Source: SIG77 sp045589595
Lineage (GTDB): Bacteria; Verrucomicrobiota; Lentisphaeria; Victivallales; UBA1829
Assembly (NCBI GenBank): GCA_045589595.1
Contig: JAZNPK010000042.1
Span: forward strand, 29,203 to 93,202
DNA: 64,000 nt
Reading direction: 5' to 3'
Position 1 is the stretch's first letter; every line of letters begins with the position of its first letter. Position numbers and translations under genes: made by a program. The notes under the pieces were generated by a model, which saw only the letters and a program-made list of their open reading frames with translations, searched no databases and had not been told where the DNA came from. Positions 8,724 through 16,154 of this stretch are shown piece by piece.

Positions 8724-9476
8724 ATGAAAAAAGAAACAGCCTTTGAACATACAGTCCCTGCTGTGGATAAAGCGGTTCTGATCCTTGAAACGCTGATCAA
8801 TGGGGATACCGGTATGAGTCATGCCGCGCTGGCATCGGCGTGCGGGATCACGGTGAGTACCTGTTACCGTATCCTGCGTTCTCTTGTGCTTGCCGGGTGG
8901 CTGGAAAAACGGCAGGACGGCACGTACCGCCCCGCAGCCGGACTGCTCCCGCTTGCAGTGCGGGTCTGCACTCTTTCCGGCGGAAATTTTGACCATGCAC
9001 AGCAAATTCTGGAATCTCTTGCCGCGGAAACCCTTCTTTCCTGCAAACTTTCTGTCCGGAAAAATGATTGTCAGCTGGTGATCGCCAGAGCGGAATCGCC
9101 GGGTCCCTTCAGTGTTTCCGGACGGACGGGCGCAACATTCCCTCTGACGGAAGGCTCTGTGGGGGCGGCGCTGTTGGCAGATTCCACGCCGGACGAATGG
9201 CAGACACTGCTCTCCGGCTGTACCGATGACATTCCGGAAAAACAGGATCCCGCCATTCTTGAGCGCGGCATCGAATCCGTCCGGAGCAGGGGGTACAGTT
9301 TGAATACGACCGACAACCGTTGGCGGATCGGCGCGCTGTCCGTACCGCTCCGGGATGCATCCGGAAAGATCGTTGCGGCATTGACCATGCTCGGTGTGGC
9401 GGATGATTTTTCCCGAAAGCGTCTGCCGTCTCTGTTGAAAGCCCTTGACGCTGCGAAAAAGAAATTTTCAAAATAA
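8724..9476 (+). CDS. IclR-family transcriptional regulator
   Basis: The product has 250 residues. The N-terminal winged helix-turn-helix (about 5-70) reads AALASACGITVSTCYRILRSL with the wing LEKRQDGTYRPA. The C-terminal IclR effector domain (about 80-250) includes GSVGAALLA, RGYSLNTTDNRWRIGALSVPLRD and AALTMLGVAD. IclR regulators typically control sugar-acid or aromatic catabolic genes and bind a small metabolite. ATG 8724 was chosen because an upstream extension would overlap the promoter. It sits 30 bp before a dehydratase gene and divergent from DUF4838, so it is likely the local regulator of this island. The ligand is unknown. Confidence 0.88.
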   Translation: MKKETAFEHTVPAVDKAVLILETLINGDTGMSHAALASACGITVSTCYRILRSLVLAGWLEKRQDGTYRPAAGLLPLAVRVCTLSGGNFDHAQQILESLAAETLLSCKLSVRKNDCQLVIARAESPGPFSVSGRTGATFPLTEGSVGAALLADSTPDEWQTLLSGCTDDIPEKQDPAILERGIESVRSRGYSLNTTDNRWRIGALSVPLRDASGKIVAALTMLGVADDFSRKRLPSLLKALDAAKKKFSK

Positions 9477-9506
9477 ACATACAGACATCATCAAGGAGAA
9501 CTGAAT

Positions 9507-10829
9507 ATGAATCCGAACATTGATCCCTCCACTCTCAAGATCACCGATGTGCGGTTTGCCGATATTGACGGTGCGCCGAAACGCTGTACGCTGATCAAGA
9601 TCTACACCAATCAGGGGATCGTTGGCTACGGTGAAGTGCGTGATGCCTCCAGCCGTACTTATGCCGCGATGCTCAAAAGCCGTATCCTCGGCGAAAATCC
9701 CTGCAATGTGGAAAAGATCTTCCGCCGCATCAAACAGTTCGGCGGCGATTCCCGTCAGGCGGGCGGTGTCTGCGGGATCGAAGTTGCGCTCTGGGACATT
9801 GCAGGAAAAGCCTGGGGCGTTCCCGTGTGGCAGCTTCTCGGCGGAAAATACCGTGACCGCATCCGTATCTACTGCGATACCGATTCTGAAGGCGGCGGCA
9901 GAGATATGGGCAAAGCCCTTGCTGACCGTATGAAACAAGGCTACACATTCCTGAAAATGGACCTCGGCATTGAACTGCTGATGGATGTGCCGGGCGCGCT
10001 CTCCGCTCCGCTGGGTTTCCTTGAAAAAATGCGCGAATACAAAAAGACGGTGTTCAGTACGCCCCACGGTTCCATCGATCCCAGAGCCATGCGCGGAGAA
10101 GCGTACGATCTCTTCAATACGGCGCATCCCTTCACAGGGATCCACATTACGGAAACGGGTCTGGATTATCTGGAAAATTATATGGCGGAATGTCGCGCGG
10201 TGACGGGGTATGAGATCCCCATTGCCATTGACCATCTGGGGCATATCCCGCTGGAAGACTGCATCAAGCTGGCGAAGCGTCTGGAACGGTTCAATCTTGC
10301 GTGGATGGAAGACCCTGTTCCGTGGCAGATGACGAATCAGTATGTGCGTCTGGCAAATGCCACTACTACGCCCATCGGCACCGGTGAAGATATGTATCTG
10401 AAAGAATCCTTCAAGCCTCTCTTTGAATCCGGCGCACTGGCAGTTGTCCATCCTGATGTGCTGACAGCGGGAGGTATTCTTGAGACCAAAAAGATCGGGG
10501 ATATGGCGGAAGAATACGGCGTTCAGATGTCGATCCACATGGCGGAAAGCCCCATCGCCTGTATGGCGGCTGTTCATGTGGCGGCGGCGACACGCAACTT
10601 TATGGCGCTGGAAGTTCATTCTGTTGATGTGCCCTGGTGGGCGGATCTGGTGAAACCGGCGTTGAAGATCGAAAACGGTTATATCGCTGTTCCGGACAAA
10701 CCCGGTCTCGGTATTGACGAACTGAATGAAGACCTGATCGCTGAAAAACTCCATGCCGATTTCCCCATTGCATGGGAAAGTACGGAACAGTGGGACAAGG
10801 AGTGGGCAAATGATCGCCAGTGGTCTTGA
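9507..10829 (+). CDS. Enolase-superfamily (mandelate racemase/muconate lactonizing) sugar-acid dehydratase
   Basis: The product has 440 residues with the N-terminal capping domain (about 1-130) and the TIM-barrel of the MR/MLE group. Visible active-site candidates are K150-x-D152 (FLKMDLG), metal ligands D242 (AIDHLGH), E268 (WMEDP) and E294 (GTGEDM), and H344 (SIHMAES) with H315-x-D317. A His at the end of the barrel is typical of acid-sugar dehydratases such as galactonate or gluconate dehydratase, which make 2-keto-3-deoxy acids. The exact substrate is not readable. It would feed the RraA-like aldolase downstream. The ribosome-binding site is AAGGAG. Its 3' end overlaps the GH13 gene by 20 bp. 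Confidence 0.85.
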   Translation: MNPNIDPSTLKITDVRFADIDGAPKRCTLIKIYTNQGIVGYGEVRDASSRTYAAMLKSRILGENPCNVEKIFRRIKQFGGDSRQAGGVCGIEVALWDIAGKAWGVPVWQLLGGKYRDRIRIYCDTDSEGGGRDMGKALADRMKQGYTFLKMDLGIELLMDVPGALSAPLGFLEKMREYKKTVFSTPHGSIDPRAMRGEAYDLFNTAHPFTGIHITETGLDYLENYMAECRAVTGYEIPIAIDHLGHIPLEDCIKLAKRLERFNLAWMEDPVPWQMTNQYVRLANATTTPIGTGEDMYLKESFKPLFESGALAVVHPDVLTAGGILETKKIGDMAEEYGVQMSIHMAESPIACMAAVHVAAATRNFMALEVHSVDVPWWADLVKPALKIENGYIAVPDKPGLGIDELNEDLIAEKLHADFPIAWESTEQWDKEWANDRQWS

Positions 10830-12045
10830 CCGTCTCGGAGGCAGCACCATTTATCAGATCTTTCTGCGTCCTTTTACGCACGAAGGAACCATTGCTGCCG
10901 CGGAAAAACATCTCGCCGCCATTGCGGATCTGGGAATCAAGATCGTTTATCTCTGCCCGGTCGCATTTGCGGACCGTGACGAAAACCGTGACAACTGGTC
11001 GCCCCGTCAGAAGCAGTCCGGCTGCAACAACCCCCGCAATCCCTACCGGATAGCAGATTTTACCGCGATCGATCCGGAGTATGGAACGGAAGACGATCTG
11101 AAATCGTTTATCCGGACAGCCCATGAACTCGGCATGAAAGTCCTGCTGGATCTGGTGTATTATCACGCCGGACCCGGCTTTGGCGCGGCGCACCCCGACT
11201 TCGTCAAAGGGGACGGTGAATATTGTTTCCCCTGTCTGGATTTTTCTTCGGAAGGTTTGCGCGCCTATCTCGCGGAGAATATGCGCTATTATGCCATTGA
11301 TCTGGATGCGGATGGTTTCCGTTGTGATGTGGGCGATAAGATCCCCATGGATTTCTGGGGACCTGTCACGGAACAGCTGCGCAGGATTAAACCGGATCTG
11401 ATCATGTTCTGCGAGGGGGAACACCGTGCTGTGGAAGAACAATCCAGCGGCGTCTTTGACCTGAATTACAATTTTTCCTGGTGCTATGCCTGCCGTGATG
11501 TTTACAATGGAAAAGAACCGGTGACACTGTTGCCGGCCGTCTGGAAAAACAACGCCCGGTACGCACGGTATTTTGATAATCACGATGTGGCAAATGATGC
11601 TTACGATGAACGGCTGGAAAAGACAAAAGGCGCAAAAGCCATTGAATCTCTGATTTTTCTGTCGTTTATGATCGATGGTGTTCCGTTCCTTTACAACGGT
11701 GTGGAATTCTGCGACAGCAACCGGCACAGCATTTTCGCCAACCCCGGACAGTTCACCATCGACCGGTCCAATGATGCCCCCGTGCGCAAAGCATTGATCC
11801 GGAAACTTGTTGCCCTGCGGCTTGCTGAACCGCTGCTGCATCAGGGATCGACACAATGGCATGAGGTCCGTAACGATCTGCTGCACTTCACCCGCGGCGA
11901 CAGGATCGAATGTTTCATCAATCTTTCTGAAGGTCCGGTAAAAATCACGATCCCGGAAGACGCAGAAGTGCTTGCTGCATCGGTTGATACAGCATCGCCG
12001 GAACTGCAGCTCGGAACGTACGGTTTTGCCGCTTACAAAATATAA
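10810..12045 (+). CDS. GH13 alpha-amylase-family enzyme, cytoplasmic
   Basis: The product has 411 residues and no signal peptide. The GH13 catalytic signatures are present: region I-like LLDLVYYHAGP, nucleophile D173 in DGFRCDVGD, acid/base E202 or E204 in FCEGEH, and the transition-state H258-D259 in FDNHD. A C-terminal beta domain follows after about residue 330 (LLHFTRGDRIECFINLS). The start ATG 10810 has AAGGAG 8 nt upstream and overlaps the previous gene. GH13 enzymes act on alpha-glucosidic bonds; the specificity here is not assigned. Its last 83 bp are duplicated at 13829-13911. Confidence 0.85.
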   Translation: MIASGLDRLGGSTIYQIFLRPFTHEGTIAAAEKHLAAIADLGIKIVYLCPVAFADRDENRDNWSPRQKQSGCNNPRNPYRIADFTAIDPEYGTEDDLKSFIRTAHELGMKVLLDLVYYHAGPGFGAAHPDFVKGDGEYCFPCLDFSSEGLRAYLAENMRYYAIDLDADGFRCDVGDKIPMDFWGPVTEQLRRIKPDLIMFCEGEHRAVEEQSSGVFDLNYNFSWCYACRDVYNGKEPVTLLPAVWKNNARYARYFDNHDVANDAYDERLEKTKGAKAIESLIFLSFMIDGVPFLYNGVEFCDSNRHSIFANPGQFTIDRSNDAPVRKALIRKLVALRLAEPLLHQGSTQWHEVRNDLLHFTRGDRIECFINLSEGPVKITIPEDAEVLAASVDTASPELQLGTYGFAAYKI

Positions 12046-12102
12046 AACCAAACGGGAGAAATGGAATCCTATGAATGGACTTGCACAGAAAATGATCTCC
12101 GG
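11963..12102 (+). repeat. 140-bp direct repeat, copy 1 (GH13 tail plus start of next ORF)
   Basis: From CAGAAGTGCTTGCTGC to GATCTCCGG this segment matches 13829-13968 at 137 of 140 positions by eye. It includes the last codons of the GH13 gene, the intergenic ribosome-binding site and the first 10-11 codons of the following ORF (MNGLAQKMISG here, MNELAQKMISG in copy 2). Confidence 0.93.
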
Positions 12103-12394
12103 CAATGCGGAGGAACGCCGGAATTTCATCAAAGCTCTGACGCAACTCCGCCTCAATACGCCGGAACTCTATCAGGAACCGGTGGAGTCGGCGCGCGTGG
12201 AAAACGATGTGCTGCGCTTCCATCGCGGCGGAAAAATCTTCTGCGCCGTAAATCTCGGACAGAGGGAACAGAAGATCGCCATTCCCGCCGGAGCGGATAT
12301 TTTTATTAAAAGTAAAAAGGCACAACAATTTGAAAATAAAGTAATACTGCCGAAATTTGGATTTGCGGCGTTTCAACAAAAGGAAAAAGAATGA
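12071..12394 (+). pseudogene. Chimeric ORF: GH10-type N-terminal leader fused to a stand-alone GH13 C-terminal beta domain
   Basis: The ORF has 107 residues. The first 11 (MNGLAQKMISG) match the start of the GH10 protein at 13937. Residues about 12-107 align with the C-terminal part of the GH13 protein upstream: FIKALTQLRLNTPELYQ against LIRKLVALRLAEPLLHQ, VENDVLRFHRGGKIFCAVNL against the corresponding FTRGDRIECFINL segment, and FGFAAFQ against YGFAAYK. There is no catalytic barrel, so amylase activity is not expected. The fusion point coincides with the end of the 140-bp repeat, so the ORF is best read as a recombination scar that happens to stay in frame. It overlaps the next gene by 4 bp. 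Confidence 0.75.
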
Positions 12395-13719
12395 GCAAAC
12401 GGAATGAAGTTTTGCGTTTTGTCAATGCCAAGCGCTCCTACATGGAAGACCGGATCAAAGACGGGATCGAGACCAATCGCAAAGGCGTTGCCCATGTGAC
12501 GCTGACCGATGCCGATGGCAAGGCACTTTCCGGCACGAAAGTGAAATTGGTCCAAAAAAATCATGCGTTCCGGTACGGGGCAAATCTGTTTATGCTGGAT
12601 GAGTTTGACTCTGCAGAGAAAAATCAGTTGTACCGGAAATATTTTTCCGAAGGCTGCAATATTGCCACGCTGCCCTTTTACTGGAGCGATCTGGAACCGG
12701 AGCAGGGCAAGCCCCGGTTCGCCGCAGACAGTCCGAAAGTTTACCGCAGACCCGCACCGGATCTGTGTCTGGATTTCTGCGAAGCAAACGGGATCGAACC
12801 GAAGGCACACTGTCTGAACTACGCCATCTTTACGCCGGAGTGGGCGCCGAAAGATATCACCGGGATCAAGCTGGCGCTGGAAAAACGTTTTGCGGAACTG
12901 GCGGAGCGCTACAAACACCGGATCAATCTCTGGGAAGTGACCAACGAAACTTTCTGGGGCGGGACCGGTTTCCGTTGTCCGTTCTACCACCAGCCTGATT
13001 TTGTGGAGTGGAGCTTCAAGACGGCGGAAAAATATTTCCCTGCAAACCGTCTCGCCATCAATGAAGCCCACAGCCGGATCTGGCAGGAAGAGTATTTTTT
13101 CTACGACCGCAGCCCCTATTACATGCAGATCGAACGCGCCATGCTCAAAGGCGCGCGGATTGACTCCATTGGCATGCAGTATCACATGTTCTACCGAGCG
13201 GAGCAGGAGGCGGAACTTGCCGCGCCGTTCTACGATCCGGAACGGGTCTATGACGTGATGGATACTTACGAAAAATTAGGAAAACCCCTTCATATCACAG
13301 AACTTACGATCCCCGCATACAGCAATGGGATGGAAGATGAAGAACTGCAGGCGGAGATCATCCGCACCATCTATTCCATGTGGTTCAGCCATGCCGCCAT
13401 GGAGGGGATCCTGTACTGGAACCTCATTGATGGCTATGCTCATGCTGCGGAGCCGGGGGATATGACTGCCGGAGAGAATTACTATCACGGCGGTCTGCTG
13501 CGGTTCGACTTTACGCCGAAGCCCGCTTACCACATGATCCGGGATCTCTTTACGAAAGAATGGCACACCGAACTGGATGCGGAGTCCGATGCGGAAGGGC
13601 AGGTGGTGTTCAAGGGATTCTACGGCGATTATGATGTGATCACGGAGGACGGCAGAAAAGGTTCGTTCTCCTTCCGCAAAAATCCGGGACGATTCTACAT
13701 TAACACGAAATTAAAATAA
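12391..13719 (+). CDS. GH10-family glycoside hydrolase, cytoplasmic (copy 1)
   Basis: The product has 442 residues and no signal peptide. An N-terminal beta-sandwich-like segment (about 30-60) precedes a GH10 TIM barrel. Signatures are FYWSDLEPEQG, acid/base E186 in WEVTNE and nucleophile E304 in HITELTI. A C-terminal beta segment ends at FYINTKLK. GH10 enzymes are mostly retaining endo-beta-1,4-xylanases. A cytoplasmic location suggests it trims imported oligosaccharides. It is about 40% similar by eye to the GH10 at 13937. It lies wholly within the block bracketed by the 140-bp repeats, so it may derive from a paralogous operon. Confidence 0.85.
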   Translation: MSKRNEVLRFVNAKRSYMEDRIKDGIETNRKGVAHVTLTDADGKALSGTKVKLVQKNHAFRYGANLFMLDEFDSAEKNQLYRKYFSEGCNIATLPFYWSDLEPEQGKPRFAADSPKVYRRPAPDLCLDFCEANGIEPKAHCLNYAIFTPEWAPKDITGIKLALEKRFAELAERYKHRINLWEVTNETFWGGTGFRCPFYHQPDFVEWSFKTAEKYFPANRLAINEAHSRIWQEEYFFYDRSPYYMQIERAMLKGARIDSIGMQYHMFYRAEQEAELAAPFYDPERVYDVMDTYEKLGKPLHITELTIPAYSNGMEDEELQAEIIRTIYSMWFSHAAMEGILYWNLIDGYAHAAEPGDMTAGENYYHGGLLRFDFTPKPAYHMIRDLFTKEWHTELDAESDAEGQVVFKGFYGDYDVITEDGRKGSFSFRKNPGRFYINTKLK

Positions 13720-13736
13720 TTGGAAAGAAAATACTT

Positions 13737-13853
13737 ATGCCATCATTGCAGGATATGCGTGAACGTGCGCAGGAAGCCGGGTTGATGAAGCTGAATAAAC
13801 TCATCAAGCTGCGTCAGCACATCCCGACCAGAAGTGCTTGCTGCATCGGTTGA
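13737..13853 (+). pseudogene. Truncated RraA/aldolase gene head fused to a GH13 tail copy
   Basis: ATG 13737 opens 31 codons (MPSLQDMRERAQEAGLMKLN..., ending RQHIPT) that match the N-terminus of the intact gene at 15360 (MPSLKDMREKAQEAGLMKL...). At 13829-13831 the sequence switches to the copied end of the GH13 gene, which is read out of frame and stops at TGA 13851-13853. The product would lack every catalytic segment. It marks the right-hand boundary of the inserted block. Confidence 0.85.
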
Positions 13854-13968
13854 TACAGCATCGCCGGAACTGCAGCTCGGATCGTACGGTTTTGCCGCTT
13901 ACAAAATATAAAACCAAACGGGAGAAATGAAATCCTATGAATGAACTTGCACAGAAAATGATCTCCGG
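13829..13968 (+). repeat. 140-bp direct repeat, copy 2
   Basis: This is a near-identical copy of 11963-12102 (three mismatches seen: GGATCG/GGAACG, ATGAAA/ATGGAA, GAATGAAC/GAATGGAC). It carries a GH13 tail without its gene, a ribosome-binding site and the first codons of GH10 copy 2. Confidence 0.93.
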
Positions 13969-15325
13969 GATGACGGAGAAAAATTCCGAACTGGAATTCA
14001 AAATCAAAATGAACACGGAACTTTACCGGAAAGGCTTCGGGAGGATCTGGCTGTTCAATCCGGACAAAACTCTTTACGAAGGCAACGCACGGATACGGCT
14101 GAAACTGAAAAAGCACGAATATAAATTCGGTGCCAGTCTTTTTATGCTGGGTGAATTTCCGTCGGAAGAATTGAATGCAGCCTTTGAAGAAACGTTCAGC
14201 GATACCTTCAATCTGGGCGTGATCCCGTTTTACTGGAAGGATCTGGAGCCGGAACCGGGGAAACTGCGTTTCGATAAAAACAGTCCGAAGATCTATCGCA
14301 GACCGCCGCCCGATCTTTGCGTGGAGTTTTGTCAGAAATACGGGATCGCCGCAAAAGGGCATCCGCCGTTCTGGAATCAATGGCTGCCGGATTGGCTGCC
14401 GAATGACCGTCGGGAATTTATGCGCTTTCAGGAAAGACGCGTAGCTCAAATCGCCGAACGGTATGCGGATAAAATCTTTATCTGGGACGCCATCAACGAA
14501 GTTTTTTCAGCCAATCGCGACATCAATACGCCGTATCCTGAAAACATTATGGAAGAAGCGTTCCGGCTCTGCGAAAAATACTTCCCCAATTCTCAGCTTG
14601 TACTCAATGAAGATGCCCACTGGTGGACTTATCACGGGATCCACAGTCCGTTCTATCTGCTGACAAAGGAATTGATCCGGAATGGTTACAAACCCGGCGG
14701 ACTCGGCTTCCAGTATCATTGTTTCCCCCAATATTTCACCGGCGCAGAAGAATACAAACGCTTCATGAATGCCGAAAATCTCTACCGGATGCTGGATGTT
14801 TACGGCAGACTTGAGATCCCCTGCAGCCTGACCGAGACCAGCGTAATGGCACGCCCCGATATGATGGGCGAAGACTGCAATGAAACACAGGCGATCGTAA
14901 CGGAACGCCTCTATCGTCTCTGGTTCAGTCACCCCGCCACGGAAGCTCTGGTCTGGTGGAATCCGGTGGACGGAACTGCCGCAGGTGCCCCCTTCGGCGA
15001 CTACGAACACGGCGAAAATCCGCTCCGCTCCGGACTTTTCTTCCAGGATCTCCGTCCGAAACCCTCCGGAGAAATCATCCGCAAACTGATCAAGGAAGAA
15101 TGGCACACAGAAACGGAAGTTGCCTACGAGAACGGCGGCGACAACCGGTTCCACGGTTTCTATGGCGATTACGACGCCGAGATCTGTACCGATAACGGAA
15201 CATACCACAAAACGATCACCCTCAGCAAATACGCCCCCACCAATATCCGGGTGAAACTTGCCGATGATGACGATCATTTCCCGGTCCAGTATCAGTGGAT
15301 GAGATTGTGTAATAAATCCATGTAA
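13937..15325 (+). CDS. GH10-family glycoside hydrolase, cytoplasmic (copy 2)
   Basis: The product has 462 residues without a signal peptide. The GH10 signatures are FYWKDLEPEPG, GHPPFWNQWLPDWL, acid/base E188 in IWDAINE and nucleophile E300 in SLTETSV. A beta-strand domain at the C-terminus ends near NIRVKLADD. The first 10 codons lie in the 140-bp repeat, so the native start is probably MNELAQKM. GGGAG stands 12-13 nt upstream, with a competing 5-codon ATG frame (ATGAAATCCTATGAATGA) overlapping the start. The intact RraA-like gene follows after 34 bp. Confidence 0.85.
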   Translation: MNELAQKMISGMTEKNSELEFKIKMNTELYRKGFGRIWLFNPDKTLYEGNARIRLKLKKHEYKFGASLFMLGEFPSEELNAAFEETFSDTFNLGVIPFYWKDLEPEPGKLRFDKNSPKIYRRPPPDLCVEFCQKYGIAAKGHPPFWNQWLPDWLPNDRREFMRFQERRVAQIAERYADKIFIWDAINEVFSANRDINTPYPENIMEEAFRLCEKYFPNSQLVLNEDAHWWTYHGIHSPFYLLTKELIRNGYKPGGLGFQYHCFPQYFTGAEEYKRFMNAENLYRMLDVYGRLEIPCSLTETSVMARPDMMGEDCNETQAIVTERLYRLWFSHPATEALVWWNPVDGTAAGAPFGDYEHGENPLRSGLFFQDLRPKPSGEIIRKLIKEEWHTETEVAYENGGDNRFHGFYGDYDAEICTDNGTYHKTITLSKYAPTNIRVKLADDDDHFPVQYQWMRLCNKSM

Positions 15326-15359
15326 AATAAATATAAAGCAGAAATAAGGAGAACAACTC

Positions 15360-16115
15360 ATGCCTTCCTTGAAAGACATGCGCGAAAAAGCGCAGGAAGC
15401 CGGTTTGATGAAGCTGGGGAAACTCATCGAAAACCGACAGCACATCCCCACCAATGAATTTCCCATTCCCGTAAAGGAACTCTGCGAACGGTACGAAAAA
15501 CTTTATACCGGCTGCATCAATGACGTCCTCCGGGAAAACTGTCTGCTGGATCAGAATCTGCCCAGCGACATTATGCCCCTCCGCGACCACATGGTCGTCT
15601 GCGGCGAAGCGTTCACCGTCAAGAGCGCCCCCAACGTGATGATCGAAGGCGAAATGACATTCCGCGCACAGATGCTGGACGATATGAAGCCGGAAGGTCT
15701 GGTCGTCTGGGATACATCTTCCGATGTGGAAGCGTCTCTCTGGGGCGGCGTCATGACCGCTACCGCAAAAAGCAAACAGATCCGCGGCGCCGTGATCGCC
15801 GGCGGTATCCGCGATACGAAACAGATCCTGGAACAGGATTTTCCCGTTTTCTACAGATACAAGACCAGCAACGGTTCTCTCGGACGCTGTATGATCACTC
15901 ATTATCAGGTCCCCATCAAAGTCGGCAAAGTGACCATCCGCCCCGGTGACATCATTTTCGGTGACATCGACGGCGTTCTCTGTATTCCCCGCGAGATCGC
16001 ATATCCTGTGCTGCTCCGCGCGGAAGGGATCGAAAAGAACGAGATCGACATTTTCTCCTGGGTGCGTCAGGGCGATTCCATTCAGGAGATCATTGCCAAA
16101 GGCGGCTATTTCTGA
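15360..16115 (+). CDS. RraA-family / HMG-aldolase-like protein
   Basis: The product has 251 residues. The RraA fold signatures are GEAFTVKSAPN, the central GAVIAGGIRDTKQI with the conserved R-D pair that binds the keto-acid and metal, and GDIIFGDIDGVLCIPRE. Family members either aldol-cleave 4-hydroxy-2-oxo acids (HMG/CHA aldolase) or, in gamma-proteobacteria, inhibit RNase E. The sugar-catabolic context and the longer N-terminus favour an aldolase that splits a keto-deoxy sugar acid, possibly made by the enolase-superfamily enzyme. The ribosome-binding site is AAGGAG. A decayed copy of its 5' end lies at 13737. Confidence 0.82.
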   Translation: MPSLKDMREKAQEAGLMKLGKLIENRQHIPTNEFPIPVKELCERYEKLYTGCINDVLRENCLLDQNLPSDIMPLRDHMVVCGEAFTVKSAPNVMIEGEMTFRAQMLDDMKPEGLVVWDTSSDVEASLWGGVMTATAKSKQIRGAVIAGGIRDTKQILEQDFPVFYRYKTSNGSLGRCMITHYQVPIKVGKVTIRPGDIIFGDIDGVLCIPREIAYPVLLRAEGIEKNEIDIFSWVRQGDSIQEIIAKGGYF

Positions 16116-16154
16116 TCAGACAATCTTGCGAAATCAACATAAGGAACATTCATT

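Noticed and set aside
12061..12309. An alternative frame starting at ATG 12061 that begins inside the 140-bp repeat (82 codons).
   Set aside because: It is read in a different frame from the GH13-like chimera, is rich in Arg and Ser as shadow frames are, and in repeat copy 2 the same start ends after five codons.
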